DNA of 34,713 bases from an uncultured Erysipelotrichaceae bacterium (GTDB taxonomy: Bacteria > Bacillota_I > Bacilli_A > Erysipelotrichales > Erysipelotrichaceae): contig CACYNH010000028.1 of the NCBI GenBank assembly GCA_902775735.1, positions 1 to 34,713 on the forward strand, in the 5' to 3' direction. The first letter of the stretch is position 1, and each line of letters begins with the position of its first letter. The notes under the pieces are model-generated. The model did not search any database, had not been told where the DNA came from, and was given only the letters and a program-made list of their open reading frames with translations. Below are positions 15,775 through 23,708 of this stretch, piece after piece. The translations under genes and the position numbers were made by a program.

Positions 15775-17517
15775 TCAGGCGTTTCTGACCTTCCAGCTGG
15801 CCGCTTCCCTTCTCTCGCCGATGAAGTCTTTATAGAGACCGTCCTGTGCCATCAGTTCACTGTGGGTTCCCTGCTGGACGATCTTTCCGTGATGCACGAC
15901 AAGAATATTGTCCGCGTGTTCAACGGTCTTTAATCTGTGGGCGATCATGATGACTGTCTTTTCCTTTGTCAAAGCCTGGATTGCCTGCATCAGTTCATTT
16001 TCATTTTCCGGATCCACGTTGGCTGTGGCTTCATCCAGGAAGATCACCGGGGCGTCTTTCATCATGGCTCTGGCAATGGAAATTCTCTGCTTTTCACCGC
16101 CCGAGAGGCTGGCGCCGCCTTCGCCGATGACAGTGTCATAGCCTTCGGGAAGGCTCATGATAAAGTCATGACAGGCTGCTTTTTTCGCGGCTTCGATGAC
16201 TTTCTCCATCGGCGCTTCCGGCTGGCCGAAGCGGATGTTGGCTGCGACTGTGTCATGGAAGAGATAGACATTCTGGAAGACAAAGGAGAAGTTTGCCATC
16301 AGGGAATCCATATCATATTCCCTGACATCCTTTCCGCCAAGGCTGACGGTTCCCTGATCCACGTCCCAGAAGCGGGCAAGCAGATTGACGAGCGTGGTCT
16401 TGCCGCCGCCGGAAGGCCCGACGATGGCGGTCGTTGTTTTTTCGGGAATGCTGACGGAAATGCCGTCGATGACTTTGCGGCTGTCATAGGAGAACTCTAC
16501 GTTCTCCGCTTTCAGATCACGGTTTTCAGGCGTGATCACATCGCCGGTGATGTCCATCTGCGGCGTATCGAGGATGACCTGCGCCCTTTCAACACTGCTG
16601 TCGACGACTCTGAGCAGCGCTGAATAATTGCCGGCTGTTTCCAGACTTGAGTTGACAATGAAGGCTGAGATGACCATGACAACGGCGGTTAAGGCGTCCA
16701 TCGTTCCATTGCAGTAGAATGCGCAGGCGAAGCCGACCATGAACACGCCGGTCACTTTGGCGATGAAACTCTGGAAAGCCATCCGGGGAACCAGCGTCAT
16801 TTCCATGTCGGTATTGGCTTTGACATTGAAGCTGATCGCCTCATTGAGCTCACGGCTTTTCTGGCCGCTGAGATGGTAGGCCTTGACTTCCGCCATGCCC
16901 TGCAGATATTCCAGAACTTTTTCGACGATCTTTTCATCCGCGTCCATCTTGCGCGGCGTCATCTTTCCGGCCGCGCTCTGAAGCAGGCTGTTGGCCATCA
17001 GGAAAATCACAAAACCGGCAAGCAGGACCATCGCGATCCGCCAGTCGAAGAACATCAGCATCACAATAATCAGTGAGGTTGTCAGCAGCCCTTCGCATAC
17101 CATCATAACCACACGGGTCGCCACATTCTCAAGGTTTTCCATGACATTGGTGGTGACGGAAGTGATCTGGCCAAGTGAGTTTTTATTGAAATAGCCCATC
17201 GGCAGATAACGCATATGCTCGGCGATCTCCACCCGCTTTCTGGCGCAGGTGTCATAGCCCGCTTCCGTCTGCAGCATCGTGCACTTTGCCTTGATCAGCC
17301 CGGCGCCCAGAATGCTCACCAGCATGATCCCCAGAGAGAGAAGAATATCCTGCGATGTGACATTCCCTCTGATGAGGGCTCTGATCATGCAGGCAATCGC
17401 CGGAATCCGCAGCGCTTCAAAGACAGCCTGCACGACGCCGAGGATAATCGAAAGAACGAATTTGCGGCGATTTTCCTCACCGCAGAAATCAAAGAATCTC
17501 CGGATGATATTAACCAT
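15775..17517 (-). CDS. ABC exporter half-transporter (permease-ATPase), second subunit
   Basis: A 580-residue half-transporter with an N-terminal six-helix membrane domain (about residues 1-310) and a C-terminal ATPase. The ATPase has Walker A GPSGGGKTT, the signature LSGGEKQR, Walker B VIFLDEATANVDPE and the switch His in MIAHRLKT, so it should be active. The start overlaps the end of the upstream half-transporter by 8 bases, indicating a coupled heterodimer of the MsbA/YbtPQ/IrtAB-like type. Heterodimeric pairs next to TetR regulators usually export drugs, peptides or siderophore-like compounds; the cargo is not evident. Confidence 0.9.
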   Translation of the reverse strand: MVNIIRRFFDFCGEENRRKFVLSIILGVVQAVFEALRIPAIACMIRALIRGNVTSQDILLSLGIMLVSILGAGLIKAKCTMLQTEAGYDTCARKRVEIAEHMRYLPMGYFNKNSLGQITSVTTNVMENLENVATRVVMMVCEGLLTTSLIIVMLMFFDWRIAMVLLAGFVIFLMANSLLQSAAGKMTPRKMDADEKIVEKVLEYLQGMAEVKAYHLSGQKSRELNEAISFNVKANTDMEMTLVPRMAFQSFIAKVTGVFMVGFACAFYCNGTMDALTAVVMVISAFIVNSSLETAGNYSALLRVVDSSVERAQVILDTPQMDITGDVITPENRDLKAENVEFSYDSRKVIDGISVSIPEKTTTAIVGPSGGGKTTLVNLLARFWDVDQGTVSLGGKDVREYDMDSLMANFSFVFQNVYLFHDTVAANIRFGQPEAPMEKVIEAAKKAACHDFIMSLPEGYDTVIGEGGASLSGGEKQRISIARAMMKDAPVIFLDEATANVDPENENELMQAIQALTKEKTVIMIAHRLKTVEHADNILVVHHGKIVQQGTHSELMAQDGLYKDFIGERREAASWKVRNA

Positions 17518-19255
17518 TGTCCTTCACCTCCATATGTGCGTTCCACATGGTCTCATAAAGACCGTGGTGCGAAAGCAGTTCTTCATGCGTTCCCGCGTCA
17601 TCGATATTGCCGTCTTTGATGACATAGATGCAGTCGGCATCCATAACCGTGGACAGACGGTGGGCGATGACGATCAGTGTCTTGCCTTCCGTCAGTTTTG
17701 AAACCGAGCGCTGGATGACCGCTTCATTTTCAGGATCAGTGTAGGCGGTGGCCTCATCAAGAATGACAACCGGCGCCGCCTTTAACATGGCTCTGGCAAT
17801 GGAAATCCGCTGTCTTTCACCGCCGGACAGATGGCCGCCGGAGGAGCCGACAACCGTGTCATAGCCGTTTTCAAGATTCATGATGAAGTCATGGCAGCCG
17901 CTCTTTCTTGCGGCGTCTTCCACTTCCTCATCCGTTGCGTCAGGTCTGCCGATACGGATGTTTTCCCTGACCGACATGTTGAAGAGGTAGTTGTCCTGGG
18001 AGACAAAAGCGATTCTGTCGGCGTAAGCCTCCTGGGGAATTTCACGGATATCTTTGCCGCCGAGTGTGATGGAACCTTCCTTCACATCCCAGAGCGAAGC
18101 GATCAGGCGGGCAATGGTGGATTTGCCGCTGCCGCTGGGGCCGACAAGAGCCACAAAGCTGTTTTCGGGAATCTTCATGGAAATACCATGGAGAACTTCT
18201 GTTTCTTTATAAGAGAAATGAACATTCTTCAGTTCCAGATCATTGCTTAAAGGCGCTTCGCCTTTTTCAGGACGCTCCATTTCATCCGCGTCGAGAACCG
18301 CTCTGACCTCACCGAAAATCGTGCCCATTTTGCGGATGTCATCAGAATAGCTCATCAATGTGATCAGCGGTGTGATCACACCGACGGAAAGAATGATGAC
18401 TGTCACAAAATCCATGGCGCTGAGTGAACCGGCTTTCACCAGCAGACCGCCGATGGGCAGGACTGTGACCATGGTGGAAGGCATGATGACCATCGCGAAG
18501 GTGAACGGGATAATGCTTGCCCGCATCCAGTCGACATAGCTCTGCGAAGCCTCATAGGCGTCATGCACAAAGCGCTCGTAGCTGGACTTCGTCTTGCCGA
18601 AAACCTTGATGACCTGAATGCCGCCGATGTATTCGACTGATGTGTCGTTGAGCGCCTTGGTCGCGGCGACTGTTCTTTCGTAGAACTTCGCGCTGCCTGC
18701 CATCATGAAGACATAGCAGAACATGCCGATCGGCACGGTGCCAAGAGCGGCCAGGCCCATCCGCCAGTCGATGGTGAAGATGTAGACCAGGATGATCACA
18801 GGCACCAGCAGGTTGGCGGTAAACTCCGGAACAATGTGGGCCAGAGTTGTTTCAATGGAGTCGATGCGCTCGATGATTGTGCTTTTCAAAGCGCCGGAGC
18901 TCTGTTCAAGAACCGTTCCAAGCGGCATTCTTGTCAGCTTTTCCATACAGCGTTTGCGGATTTCGCCGAGCACCGCGAAAGTCGCCTTATGGCTTGCGGC
19001 AGTGGAAAGCGCATGGCACAGCACCCTTCCCAGCCAGAAAGCAGCCATGATCAGGCAGCGGCTCAGATAGAAGGAGAAATCCTTCTGCCCTTCCATGAGG
19101 CCTTTGACAACCCCGATAACAGTGAAATACGGCGCGATCGAGAAAGCGACGCCGATGACGGCAAGGATGACACTGAGAACATACTGGCTTTTATGTTCGC
19201 CGGTCTGTCCCAGGACCCATGCCACAGGTGATGACTCTTTTGTCTTGGTGTCCAT
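17510..19255 (-). CDS. ABC exporter half-transporter (permease-ATPase), first subunit
   Basis: The protein is 581 residues from the ATG at 19255, 7 bases after AGGGGA; an alternative ATG at 19273 lies before that site. The membrane domain occupies about residues 15-310. The ATPase has GPSGSGKST, LSGGERQR, VVILDEATAYTDPE and VIAHRLST. Both ATPase subunits keep the catalytic Glu after Walker B, unlike many asymmetric heterodimers with one degenerate site. The gene leads a two-gene operon whose promoter region carries the 16-bp GTTAG-N6-CTAAC dyad, and the TetR gene lies just upstream on the same strand. Repression relieved by a ligand that is also the cargo is the likely logic (inference). Confidence 0.9.
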   Translation of the reverse strand: MDTKTKESSPVAWVLGQTGEHKSQYVLSVILAVIGVAFSIAPYFTVIGVVKGLMEGQKDFSFYLSRCLIMAAFWLGRVLCHALSTAASHKATFAVLGEIRKRCMEKLTRMPLGTVLEQSSGALKSTIIERIDSIETTLAHIVPEFTANLLVPVIILVYIFTIDWRMGLAALGTVPIGMFCYVFMMAGSAKFYERTVAATKALNDTSVEYIGGIQVIKVFGKTKSSYERFVHDAYEASQSYVDWMRASIIPFTFAMVIMPSTMVTVLPIGGLLVKAGSLSAMDFVTVIILSVGVITPLITLMSYSDDIRKMGTIFGEVRAVLDADEMERPEKGEAPLSNDLELKNVHFSYKETEVLHGISMKIPENSFVALVGPSGSGKSTIARLIASLWDVKEGSITLGGKDIREIPQEAYADRIAFVSQDNYLFNMSVRENIRIGRPDATDEEVEDAARKSGCHDFIMNLENGYDTVVGSSGGHLSGGERQRISIARAMLKAAPVVILDEATAYTDPENEAVIQRSVSKLTEGKTLIVIAHRLSTVMDADCIYVIKDGNIDDAGTHEELLSHHGLYETMWNAHMEVKDNG

Positions 19256-19290
19256 ACGCAAATCCCCTTTCATTCAGTTAACAGGACGCA

Positions 19291-19306
19291 GTTAGAATTA
19301 ACTAAC
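19291..19306. promoter_or_regulatory. TetR-type operator upstream of the ABC exporter operon
   Basis: GTTAGAATTAACTAAC is a GTTAG-N6-CTAAC dyad 36 bases upstream of the exporter start. On the minus strand TATAGG immediately precedes it, the same arrangement of TATA next to GTTAG seen at the methyltransferase promoter. Confidence 0.8.
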
Positions 19307-19322
19307 CTATAAATAAATCCAT

Positions 19323-19349
19323 CGCCTGTCCCTCTGTAAGAGACAGGCG
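19323..19349 (-). terminator. Hairpin after the TetR gene, possible terminator
   Basis: CGCCTGTC and GACAGGCG form an 8-bp stem with an 11-base loop, 17 bases after the TetR stop. The following T-rich stretch is interrupted, so termination may be partial and allow read-through into the exporter genes. Confidence 0.55.
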
Positions 19350-19365
19350 TATTCAGTTATATAAA

Positions 19366-19965
19366 TCAGAATCCAAGCAGCTGCTTCCAGCCGGGAAGAA
19401 AGAACGCTTCCAGTGTTTCCAGACAGCGGAACGCCTCCTGCTTTGAGTAGCCGTGAACCACCGGCTCGAACATTGCCGCCGAATAGGCGCTCATCAGGAT
19501 ATGGAGCTCCCTTTCGCTGATCTCTCGCACATCATTGCCTCTTTCCCTGATCAGAGGCAGGAACTCCATCATCATCCTCTGATGCTGTTCAGTGAAGTCA
19601 TGCAGGAAGTTTTCGTACCGTGTGCCCTGCGCTTTTGTCAGCAGCAGCCTGTATTCATCCATGTCGGGATAAATCACATCCCGCATCAGATCGATCCAGG
19701 AATCCTCAAAGAGATCCTGGTTTTCACTTTCCGTACAGCGGCTGATGTGGGCTTTCATCCAATCATCAATCTTTTGAACGGCAGGCGATACCGTCTGCTC
19801 AAAAAGATCTTCCTTGTCTTTGCAATGGCGGTAAAGAGCTGCCGCGCTCATGCCGGCTTTTTCACCGATCCGCCGCATCGACGCATTCTCAAATCCATAT
19901 TCCAGAAATTCCTGCCTGGCGGCTTCAAGCACACGCGCGTGGCTTTCCGTTTTATCTCTCGGCAT
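19366..19965 (-). CDS. TetR/AcrR family transcriptional regulator
   Basis: The 199-residue protein has a TetR N-terminal helix-turn-helix (ARVLEAARQEFLEYGFENASMRRIGEKAGMSAAALYRHCKDKEDLF, about residues 7-52) and a helical ligand-binding domain. ATG at 19965 is preferred because GGAAGG lies 9 bases upstream; a GTG at 19974 abuts that site. It is transcribed in the same direction as the exporter genes it precedes. Its own promoter and three other promoters in the window carry a common 16-bp dyad, which makes this protein the best candidate for binding them. The inducing ligand is unknown. Confidence 0.9.
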   Translation of the reverse strand: MPRDKTESHARVLEAARQEFLEYGFENASMRRIGEKAGMSAAALYRHCKDKEDLFEQTVSPAVQKIDDWMKAHISRCTESENQDLFEDSWIDLMRDVIYPDMDEYRLLLTKAQGTRYENFLHDFTEQHQRMMMEFLPLIRERGNDVREISERELHILMSAYSAAMFEPVVHGYSKQEAFRCLETLEAFFLPGWKQLLGF

Positions 19966-19981
19966 GCGGATCACCCTTCCA

Positions 19982-20029
19982 GTTATATCAAACTAACTGA
20001 ATGTTAACAGCATTAACCAAAGCTGTCAA
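19982..20029 (-). promoter_or_regulatory. TetR gene promoter with downstream operator
   Basis: On the minus strand a perfect TTGACA (20029-20024), a 17-base spacer and TAACAT (20006-20001) are followed at once by GTTAGTTTGATATAAC (19997-19982), another GTTA-N8-TAAC dyad covering the transcription start. Autoregulation is the expected behaviour. Confidence 0.75.
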
Positions 20030-20034
20030 TCAGC

Positions 20035-20544
20035 TCAGCCCATGAGGAACCGCAGGACAGCCCAGTCGATGCCGGCGATGATCAGCGCCATGATGGCTGT
20101 ATAGACACAGCCGATCAGAAAACCTTTGAAATGGAAGAAATAATCGCCATAGCCCGCACAGCCTTCCGTTCCCGGAAGCACCACCCACTTCGGCCTGAGT
20201 GTGCAGACAATCAGGAAATCCATGATGATGAGATCCACGACGTTCCATGTCTGGCCGATGATGAAAAGGAACAGAAACAGCTCAAAAAATGAGAAGTCCG
20301 CATTCCGGAAGTGCTCAATGCCGAACACCGCCAGTGTGATCAGGATGATCACGGAAACCAGCCCGCCCCAGAATTTAGAACTCTTCTTCTGCTTTTCATC
20401 GGGTTCAGGCAGTGTGCATGCCTGTTTCACATCCTCAGGATATTCATGCACCATTTCCCAGGGAAACCATCTCAGAAGGACATAAACATAGAAAATCCAC
20501 ATAACAGACCATACCAGTCCTTCAAGAAGCGCTTTTGTGATCAT
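20035..20544 (-). CDS. Four-helix membrane protein of unknown function
   Basis: The 169-residue protein has four predicted membrane segments (residues ~5-25, 60-79, 86-112 and 145-168) and a charged cytoplasmic-type stretch between the first two (VHEYPEDVKQACTLPEPDEKQKKSSK). I do not recognise a characterised family. The segment GTEGCAGYGDYFFHFKGF between helices 3 and 4 is glycine and aromatic rich. It is the last gene of an operon with two ATC hydrolase-like genes, 20 bases after the second, and the ribosome binding site is GAGGTG. Sharing the TetR-type operator with an exporter suggests a part in uptake, export or sensing of the same compound (inference). Confidence 0.7.
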   Translation of the reverse strand: MITKALLEGLVWSVMWIFYVYVLLRWFPWEMVHEYPEDVKQACTLPEPDEKQKKSSKFWGGLVSVIILITLAVFGIEHFRNADFSFFELFLFLFIIGQTWNVVDLIIMDFLIVCTLRPKWVVLPGTEGCAGYGDYFFHFKGFLIGCVYTAIMALIIAGIDWAVLRFLMG

Positions 20545-20564
20545 TCTGGTTCACCTCATCTTTA

Positions 20565-21164
20565 TTATTCTTTGTATTGAAGAAGGAAATTGCAGCAGTC
20601 GCCGCCGTGTCCGATTGTTTTTGTGCATCCCCAGACAAGCTTTGGATGCATGTTTCCGTAGCTGGCATCATCCGAGTCGCAGAATGCTTTGACAATTTCC
20701 GTGCAGCCGTATTTCCGGCATGTTTCGTAATAGGGACATTTCACGATATTGAATCTTGCCTCATTGCCATTTGTTCCGGGAAACTCATAGCCGAATCCCG
20801 CTTCCGGGGAAAAACTGCTGACAGAAATCTTCAGAAAGAGCGCAGAGATCTTCTTTGCACATCCTGTATATCTGATGATTCTCTGCATATGCGGCACCAC
20901 TCTCGCGCAATAACGCTGAAAGTATTCACGGATATACCAGACAGCCTCTTCTTCCGGAATTCCTTCCTGACGCATTGCCTCATACACAGCGATGCCGGGA
21001 TAGATCCGTTTGTATGTATGGGCTCTTAAGGCTTTGGAGTCAGACCGGTTTTCTTCAAGAAGCTCTTCATATCTTTTCTGTGCCTTCTGCGCAATCCTGT
21101 CCGCCTGTCCTCTGCCCAGCTCTTCCTGTGCGATGGCACATGTCCCTTTGATCAGGGAATGCAT
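20565..21164 (-). CDS. L-2-amino-thiazoline-4-carboxylic acid (ATC) hydrolase family protein
   Basis: The 199-residue protein matches the ATC hydrolase-like family in overall pattern: an N-terminal helical segment, then FNIVKCPYYETCRKYGCTEIVKAFCDSDDASYGNMHPKLVWGCTKTIGHGGDCCNFLL, rich in Cys and ending in the conserved GxGxxxCxF element. Characterised members open the thiazoline ring of L-ATC to N-carbamoyl-L-cysteine in cysteine formation; most Firmicutes members are uncharacterised and may act on other cyclic thioether or thiazoline compounds. Its start overlaps the stop of the paralogous gene upstream by one base (TAATG), so the pair is translationally coupled and may form a heteromer. Confidence 0.8.
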   Translation of the reverse strand: MHSLIKGTCAIAQEELGRGQADRIAQKAQKRYEELLEENRSDSKALRAHTYKRIYPGIAVYEAMRQEGIPEEEAVWYIREYFQRYCARVVPHMQRIIRYTGCAKKISALFLKISVSSFSPEAGFGYEFPGTNGNEARFNIVKCPYYETCRKYGCTEIVKAFCDSDDASYGNMHPKLVWGCTKTIGHGGDCCNFLLQYKE

Positions 21165-21775
21165 TACTTCCTGCCTCCGATGATATGGAAATCACAGATC
21201 TCATCGCCGTTGCCGATCGTCTTTGTGCGGATCAGGGTGTTGCCCATCAGTTCCTGCTGGACAAAGTCTGTTGTGCAGAGATATTTCATCAGATGGAAAC
21301 AGTCTTCCCTTTTTGCCATCCGGCAGATCGCACACTTTGTGTATGTGATCGTGCATTCGGGCACACTCATGTCATATGTGAAGGTATACTTCCAGTTTTC
21401 CTCATAGGAATTGAATTCAGGATCCGACTGCAGGCGGTTTCTTGTGCCGATATTCTTTTCCGAAAAGAACTCTTTTCCTTTGTTCAGTCTGATGAATATA
21501 TCCGAAGCACAGATTGCCTTGACCAGGCCGTCAAAGACCTCTTCACTGACCTTTTCAGGATTGACTTTATAAACTGCCATCAGCCAGGCGGCCATATACA
21601 GACCGACAATCAGATTGTTCTTCATCCCGCCGATTTCCGGCTGCCTTGCGATGATCGCCTTATACTCTTTCTTCACTGCCTGTTTTGAAATGCCCGGTAC
21701 TGTTTTATCCAGATATTCAAAAGCCGGTTTTGTGACAAGCACCGGGATCATTGCCCCGAATATTCCGTATTTCAT
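21164..21775 (-). CDS. ATC hydrolase family protein, divergent paralog
   Basis: The 203-residue protein aligns with its downstream neighbour at the C-terminus: YTKCAICRMAKREDCFHLMKYLCTTDFVQQELMGNTLIRTKTIGNGDEICDFHI. The GNGxxxCxF ending, the Asp-Phe step and the Cys positions are kept, but the GHGGDC of the neighbour is GNGDEIC here, so one copy may differ in activity. It is the first gene of a three-gene operon with a TetR-type operator 16-31 bases upstream. A strongly hydrophobic start (MKYGIFGAMIPVLVT) may be a helix of the fold rather than a signal. Confidence 0.78.
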   Translation of the reverse strand: MKYGIFGAMIPVLVTKPAFEYLDKTVPGISKQAVKKEYKAIIARQPEIGGMKNNLIVGLYMAAWLMAVYKVNPEKVSEEVFDGLVKAICASDIFIRLNKGKEFFSEKNIGTRNRLQSDPEFNSYEENWKYTFTYDMSVPECTITYTKCAICRMAKREDCFHLMKYLCTTDFVQQELMGNTLIRTKTIGNGDEICDFHIIGGRK

Positions 21776-21790
21776 AACTCCCTCCCAAAT

Positions 21791-21806
21791 GTTAGTTTCA
21801 TCTAAC
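21791..21806. promoter_or_regulatory. TetR-type operator upstream of the ATC hydrolase operon
   Basis: GTTAGTTTCATCTAAC, a GTTAG-N6-CTAAC dyad, lies 16 bases before the start codon of the first gene. It has the same spacing and half sites as those at 1021, 19291 and 19982. Confidence 0.8.
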
Positions 21807-21830
21807 TAATAAACATTATATCGGATCACA

Positions 21831-21865
21831 GAAAAAAGAGCAGATCCTTTTCACAGACCTGCTCT
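21831..21865 (-). terminator. Terminator of the RiPP operon
   Basis: CTGCTCT (21859-21865) pairs with AGAGCAG (21837-21843), and the minus strand continues with TTTTTTC. It follows the sirtuin stop by about 10 bases and is the first clear terminator downstream of the precursor peptide gene at 26746. Confidence 0.82.
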
Positions 21866-21875
21866 GCTGAGTTCG

Positions 21876-22811
21876 TTATTTCTTCAGAAGCTCATCAATG
21901 ACTTTGCTGAAATCTTCATTGATGCAGATGGACTTTTCCCCGATTTCCTCAGGTGTATAGGCTTCGCCTTTGTTCAGGCAGGCATAGATGGCCCGGGGGT
22001 TTTCCATGGTCATCCGCCAGAACGGATACTTGATAATGACCGGGGTGTTGTAACCGACGCCCAGTTCCAGATACAAAGTACCGGTATTGCGGTGTCTCTG
22101 CAGGAATTGTGAATAGCGCTGTGAAGCTTCATGCCAGCCTTCATCCTCGACAAAGGTGTCATCCGCCCTGAGATTGGTGGTAAACGGCCTTCCGTCATCC
22201 GGACAGTAAGGAATCAGGTCTGACGGTATGGTCATTGAAATCTGTTTTCCTTCGGGAATGATGAGATTTCCGTCTGACGCGATCTCAAAGCCCTGGGAAA
22301 TAATCATTTCCCGGACCATTTCCTCATTATCATAGGTTTTATGGGCTGTGATCCCCTGCGGATCGCTGCTCTGGAAGAGACCATAGTCACCCTGTGTATA
22401 GAACAGCCGCTTTTTATCAAAGCCGGCTCTCTGGAAACAATGGTCCACATTGGTGGTGATCACAAAATAATCTTTGTCTTTCACAAGCTCCAGAAGTCTT
22501 TCATAAAGATCATTGGGGATCGGGGCATAGCGGTTGATCCAGATGTTGCGGCTCCAGAATGCCCACTTTTCTTCCGGGGTGCTGAAAGGATAGAAGCCGC
22601 CGGAATACATGTCATGGAAACCGTACTTTTCTTCAAAATCAGAGAAGTACTTTTTAAACCGTTCGCCGGAGTAACCAAATCCGGCTGCGGTGGAAAGACC
22701 TGCTCCTGCGCCGATGACAACGGTATCCGCTTCTTTCAGTGCCCTTTTCAGAGTTTCAATATGTTCTTCAAATGTTCCTGCTGTTTTTACCAGTCTGATT
22801 CCTGTGCTCAT
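21876..22811 (-). CDS. Class M-type sirtuin (SirTM-like), NAD+-dependent
   Basis: From the ATG 8 bases after GAGGTG the protein has 311 residues. The NAD-binding motif is GAGAGLSTAAGFGYSGERFKKYF (from residue 34), not the GIPDFR form of deacetylating sirtuins. TTNVD (119-123) gives Asn121 and Asp123, and the usual catalytic His is Gln140 (YTQGDYG). This set is characteristic of class M sirtuins, which ADP-ribosylate proteins; known ones modify a lipoylated GcvH-like protein beside a macrodomain gene. Neither partner is present here. Instead the gene is the last of an operon with a radical SAM maturase and flavoproteins, 7 bases after a nitroreductase gene, so a target in that pathway is possible (inference). 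Confidence 0.8.
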   Translation of the reverse strand: MSTGIRLVKTAGTFEEHIETLKRALKEADTVVIGAGAGLSTAAGFGYSGERFKKYFSDFEEKYGFHDMYSGGFYPFSTPEEKWAFWSRNIWINRYAPIPNDLYERLLELVKDKDYFVITTNVDHCFQRAGFDKKRLFYTQGDYGLFQSSDPQGITAHKTYDNEEMVREMIISQGFEIASDGNLIIPEGKQISMTIPSDLIPYCPDDGRPFTTNLRADDTFVEDEGWHEASQRYSQFLQRHRNTGTLYLELGVGYNTPVIIKYPFWRMTMENPRAIYACLNKGEAYTPEEIGEKSICINEDFSKVIDELLKK

Positions 22812-22818
22812 AGTTAAT

Positions 22819-23694
22819 TCACCTCTGTGTGTATCTGTGGATTTTTCCCGGGCGCTCTTTCTGAACACCGCGGGCATACGGTATTTCCGGATAACCGAAG
22901 CCGACGATCAGTCCGGTATAGTGGTCTTTGGGAATGTGAAGCATCTCTCTTGCCTCAGGCGCCAGTTCATTGAGAACTTCCGCCGGATAGCTCATGATCA
23001 CTGTTCCAAGTCCGAAGGCGTTGGCAATCAGCTCAAAATATGCCGTGGCGATAATGCAGTTGACTTTGTAATCCTCTGCCCATTTGCCTGTGTATTTGTC
23101 ATGAGCGATGAAGAGATGCGGTGCTCCGCAGAAAAGCATATCATCCCTGCGGACTGTCTTTTCCGATTCCTTCATCTTTTTGTAATAGAAATCCGAGAAG
23201 CTGTGGGTATACTCATGCCTTTTCGCTTTAGCTTCCATGACAGCATATGCCTTGTCACGGATGGCTTTCACCCTGTCTTTGTCATCGATCACAGTGTACT
23301 GGACACTGGAAGAGTTTCCTCCGGTCGGCGCTGCTTCCATGGCCGCGATGATGCGGTCGATGATTTCCGGATCGACGTTCTGATCCAGATAACGCCGGCA
23401 TGATCTTCTTGAGGCCAGAAGTTCTTCCATATACTCTCCCATTTCTTCCGGCGGAAGAGGAAGAGAGTCTTCCGGTTCTTTGCCGAAAATGGAAATGGCG
23501 CCTTGAGGACAGACTGCCAGGCAGTGCTGGCACCGCCAGCATCCCCGCCAGCCGAAGCGTTCAAATTCCTTCATCCGGGGACAGCCGTCTTCACCATATT
23601 CAAGCACCATGCCCGAACAGGTATTGATGCATCTGCCGCATTTGATGCATTTGTCTAAATCCACCCGGAAACGGGTTTTTGTCTCCATTCCCAT
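22819..23694 (-). CDS. Nitroreductase with N-terminal two-[4Fe-4S] ferredoxin domain
   Basis: The 291-residue protein begins with a ferredoxin domain: Cys16, 19, 22 and 26 in CIKCGRCINTC, and Cys52, 55, 58 and 62 in CWRCQHCLAVCP. A nitroreductase domain with the FMN-binding RRSCR at 96-100 and APTGGNSSSVQYTVI follows, ending with GFGYPEIPYARGVQKERP. Such fusions are FMN-dependent reductases fed by internal Fe-S clusters; substrates are rarely known. AAGGAG precedes the start by 6 bases. It lies between the medium-chain reductase (14 bases) and the sirtuin (7 bases), so co-expression with the RiPP maturase is clear. Confidence 0.88.
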   Translation of the reverse strand: MGMETKTRFRVDLDKCIKCGRCINTCSGMVLEYGEDGCPRMKEFERFGWRGCWRCQHCLAVCPQGAISIFGKEPEDSLPLPPEEMGEYMEELLASRRSCRRYLDQNVDPEIIDRIIAAMEAAPTGGNSSSVQYTVIDDKDRVKAIRDKAYAVMEAKAKRHEYTHSFSDFYYKKMKESEKTVRRDDMLFCGAPHLFIAHDKYTGKWAEDYKVNCIIATAYFELIANAFGLGTVIMSYPAEVLNELAPEAREMLHIPKDHYTGLIVGFGYPEIPYARGVQKERPGKIHRYTQR

Positions 23695-23708
23695 ATTGAA
23701 CTCCTTTC

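Noticed and set aside
15937..16623. 228-codon plus-strand frame opposite the ABC transporter ATPase
   Set aside because: It is antisense to Walker A, signature and Walker B motifs, which are unmistakable on the minus strand.
15775..19255. ABC exporter considered as the dedicated exporter of the RiPP
   Set aside because: It lacks a C39 peptidase domain, is in a different transcription unit and carries the TetR-type operator shared with the ATC hydrolase and methyltransferase genes. A link remains possible but is unsupported.
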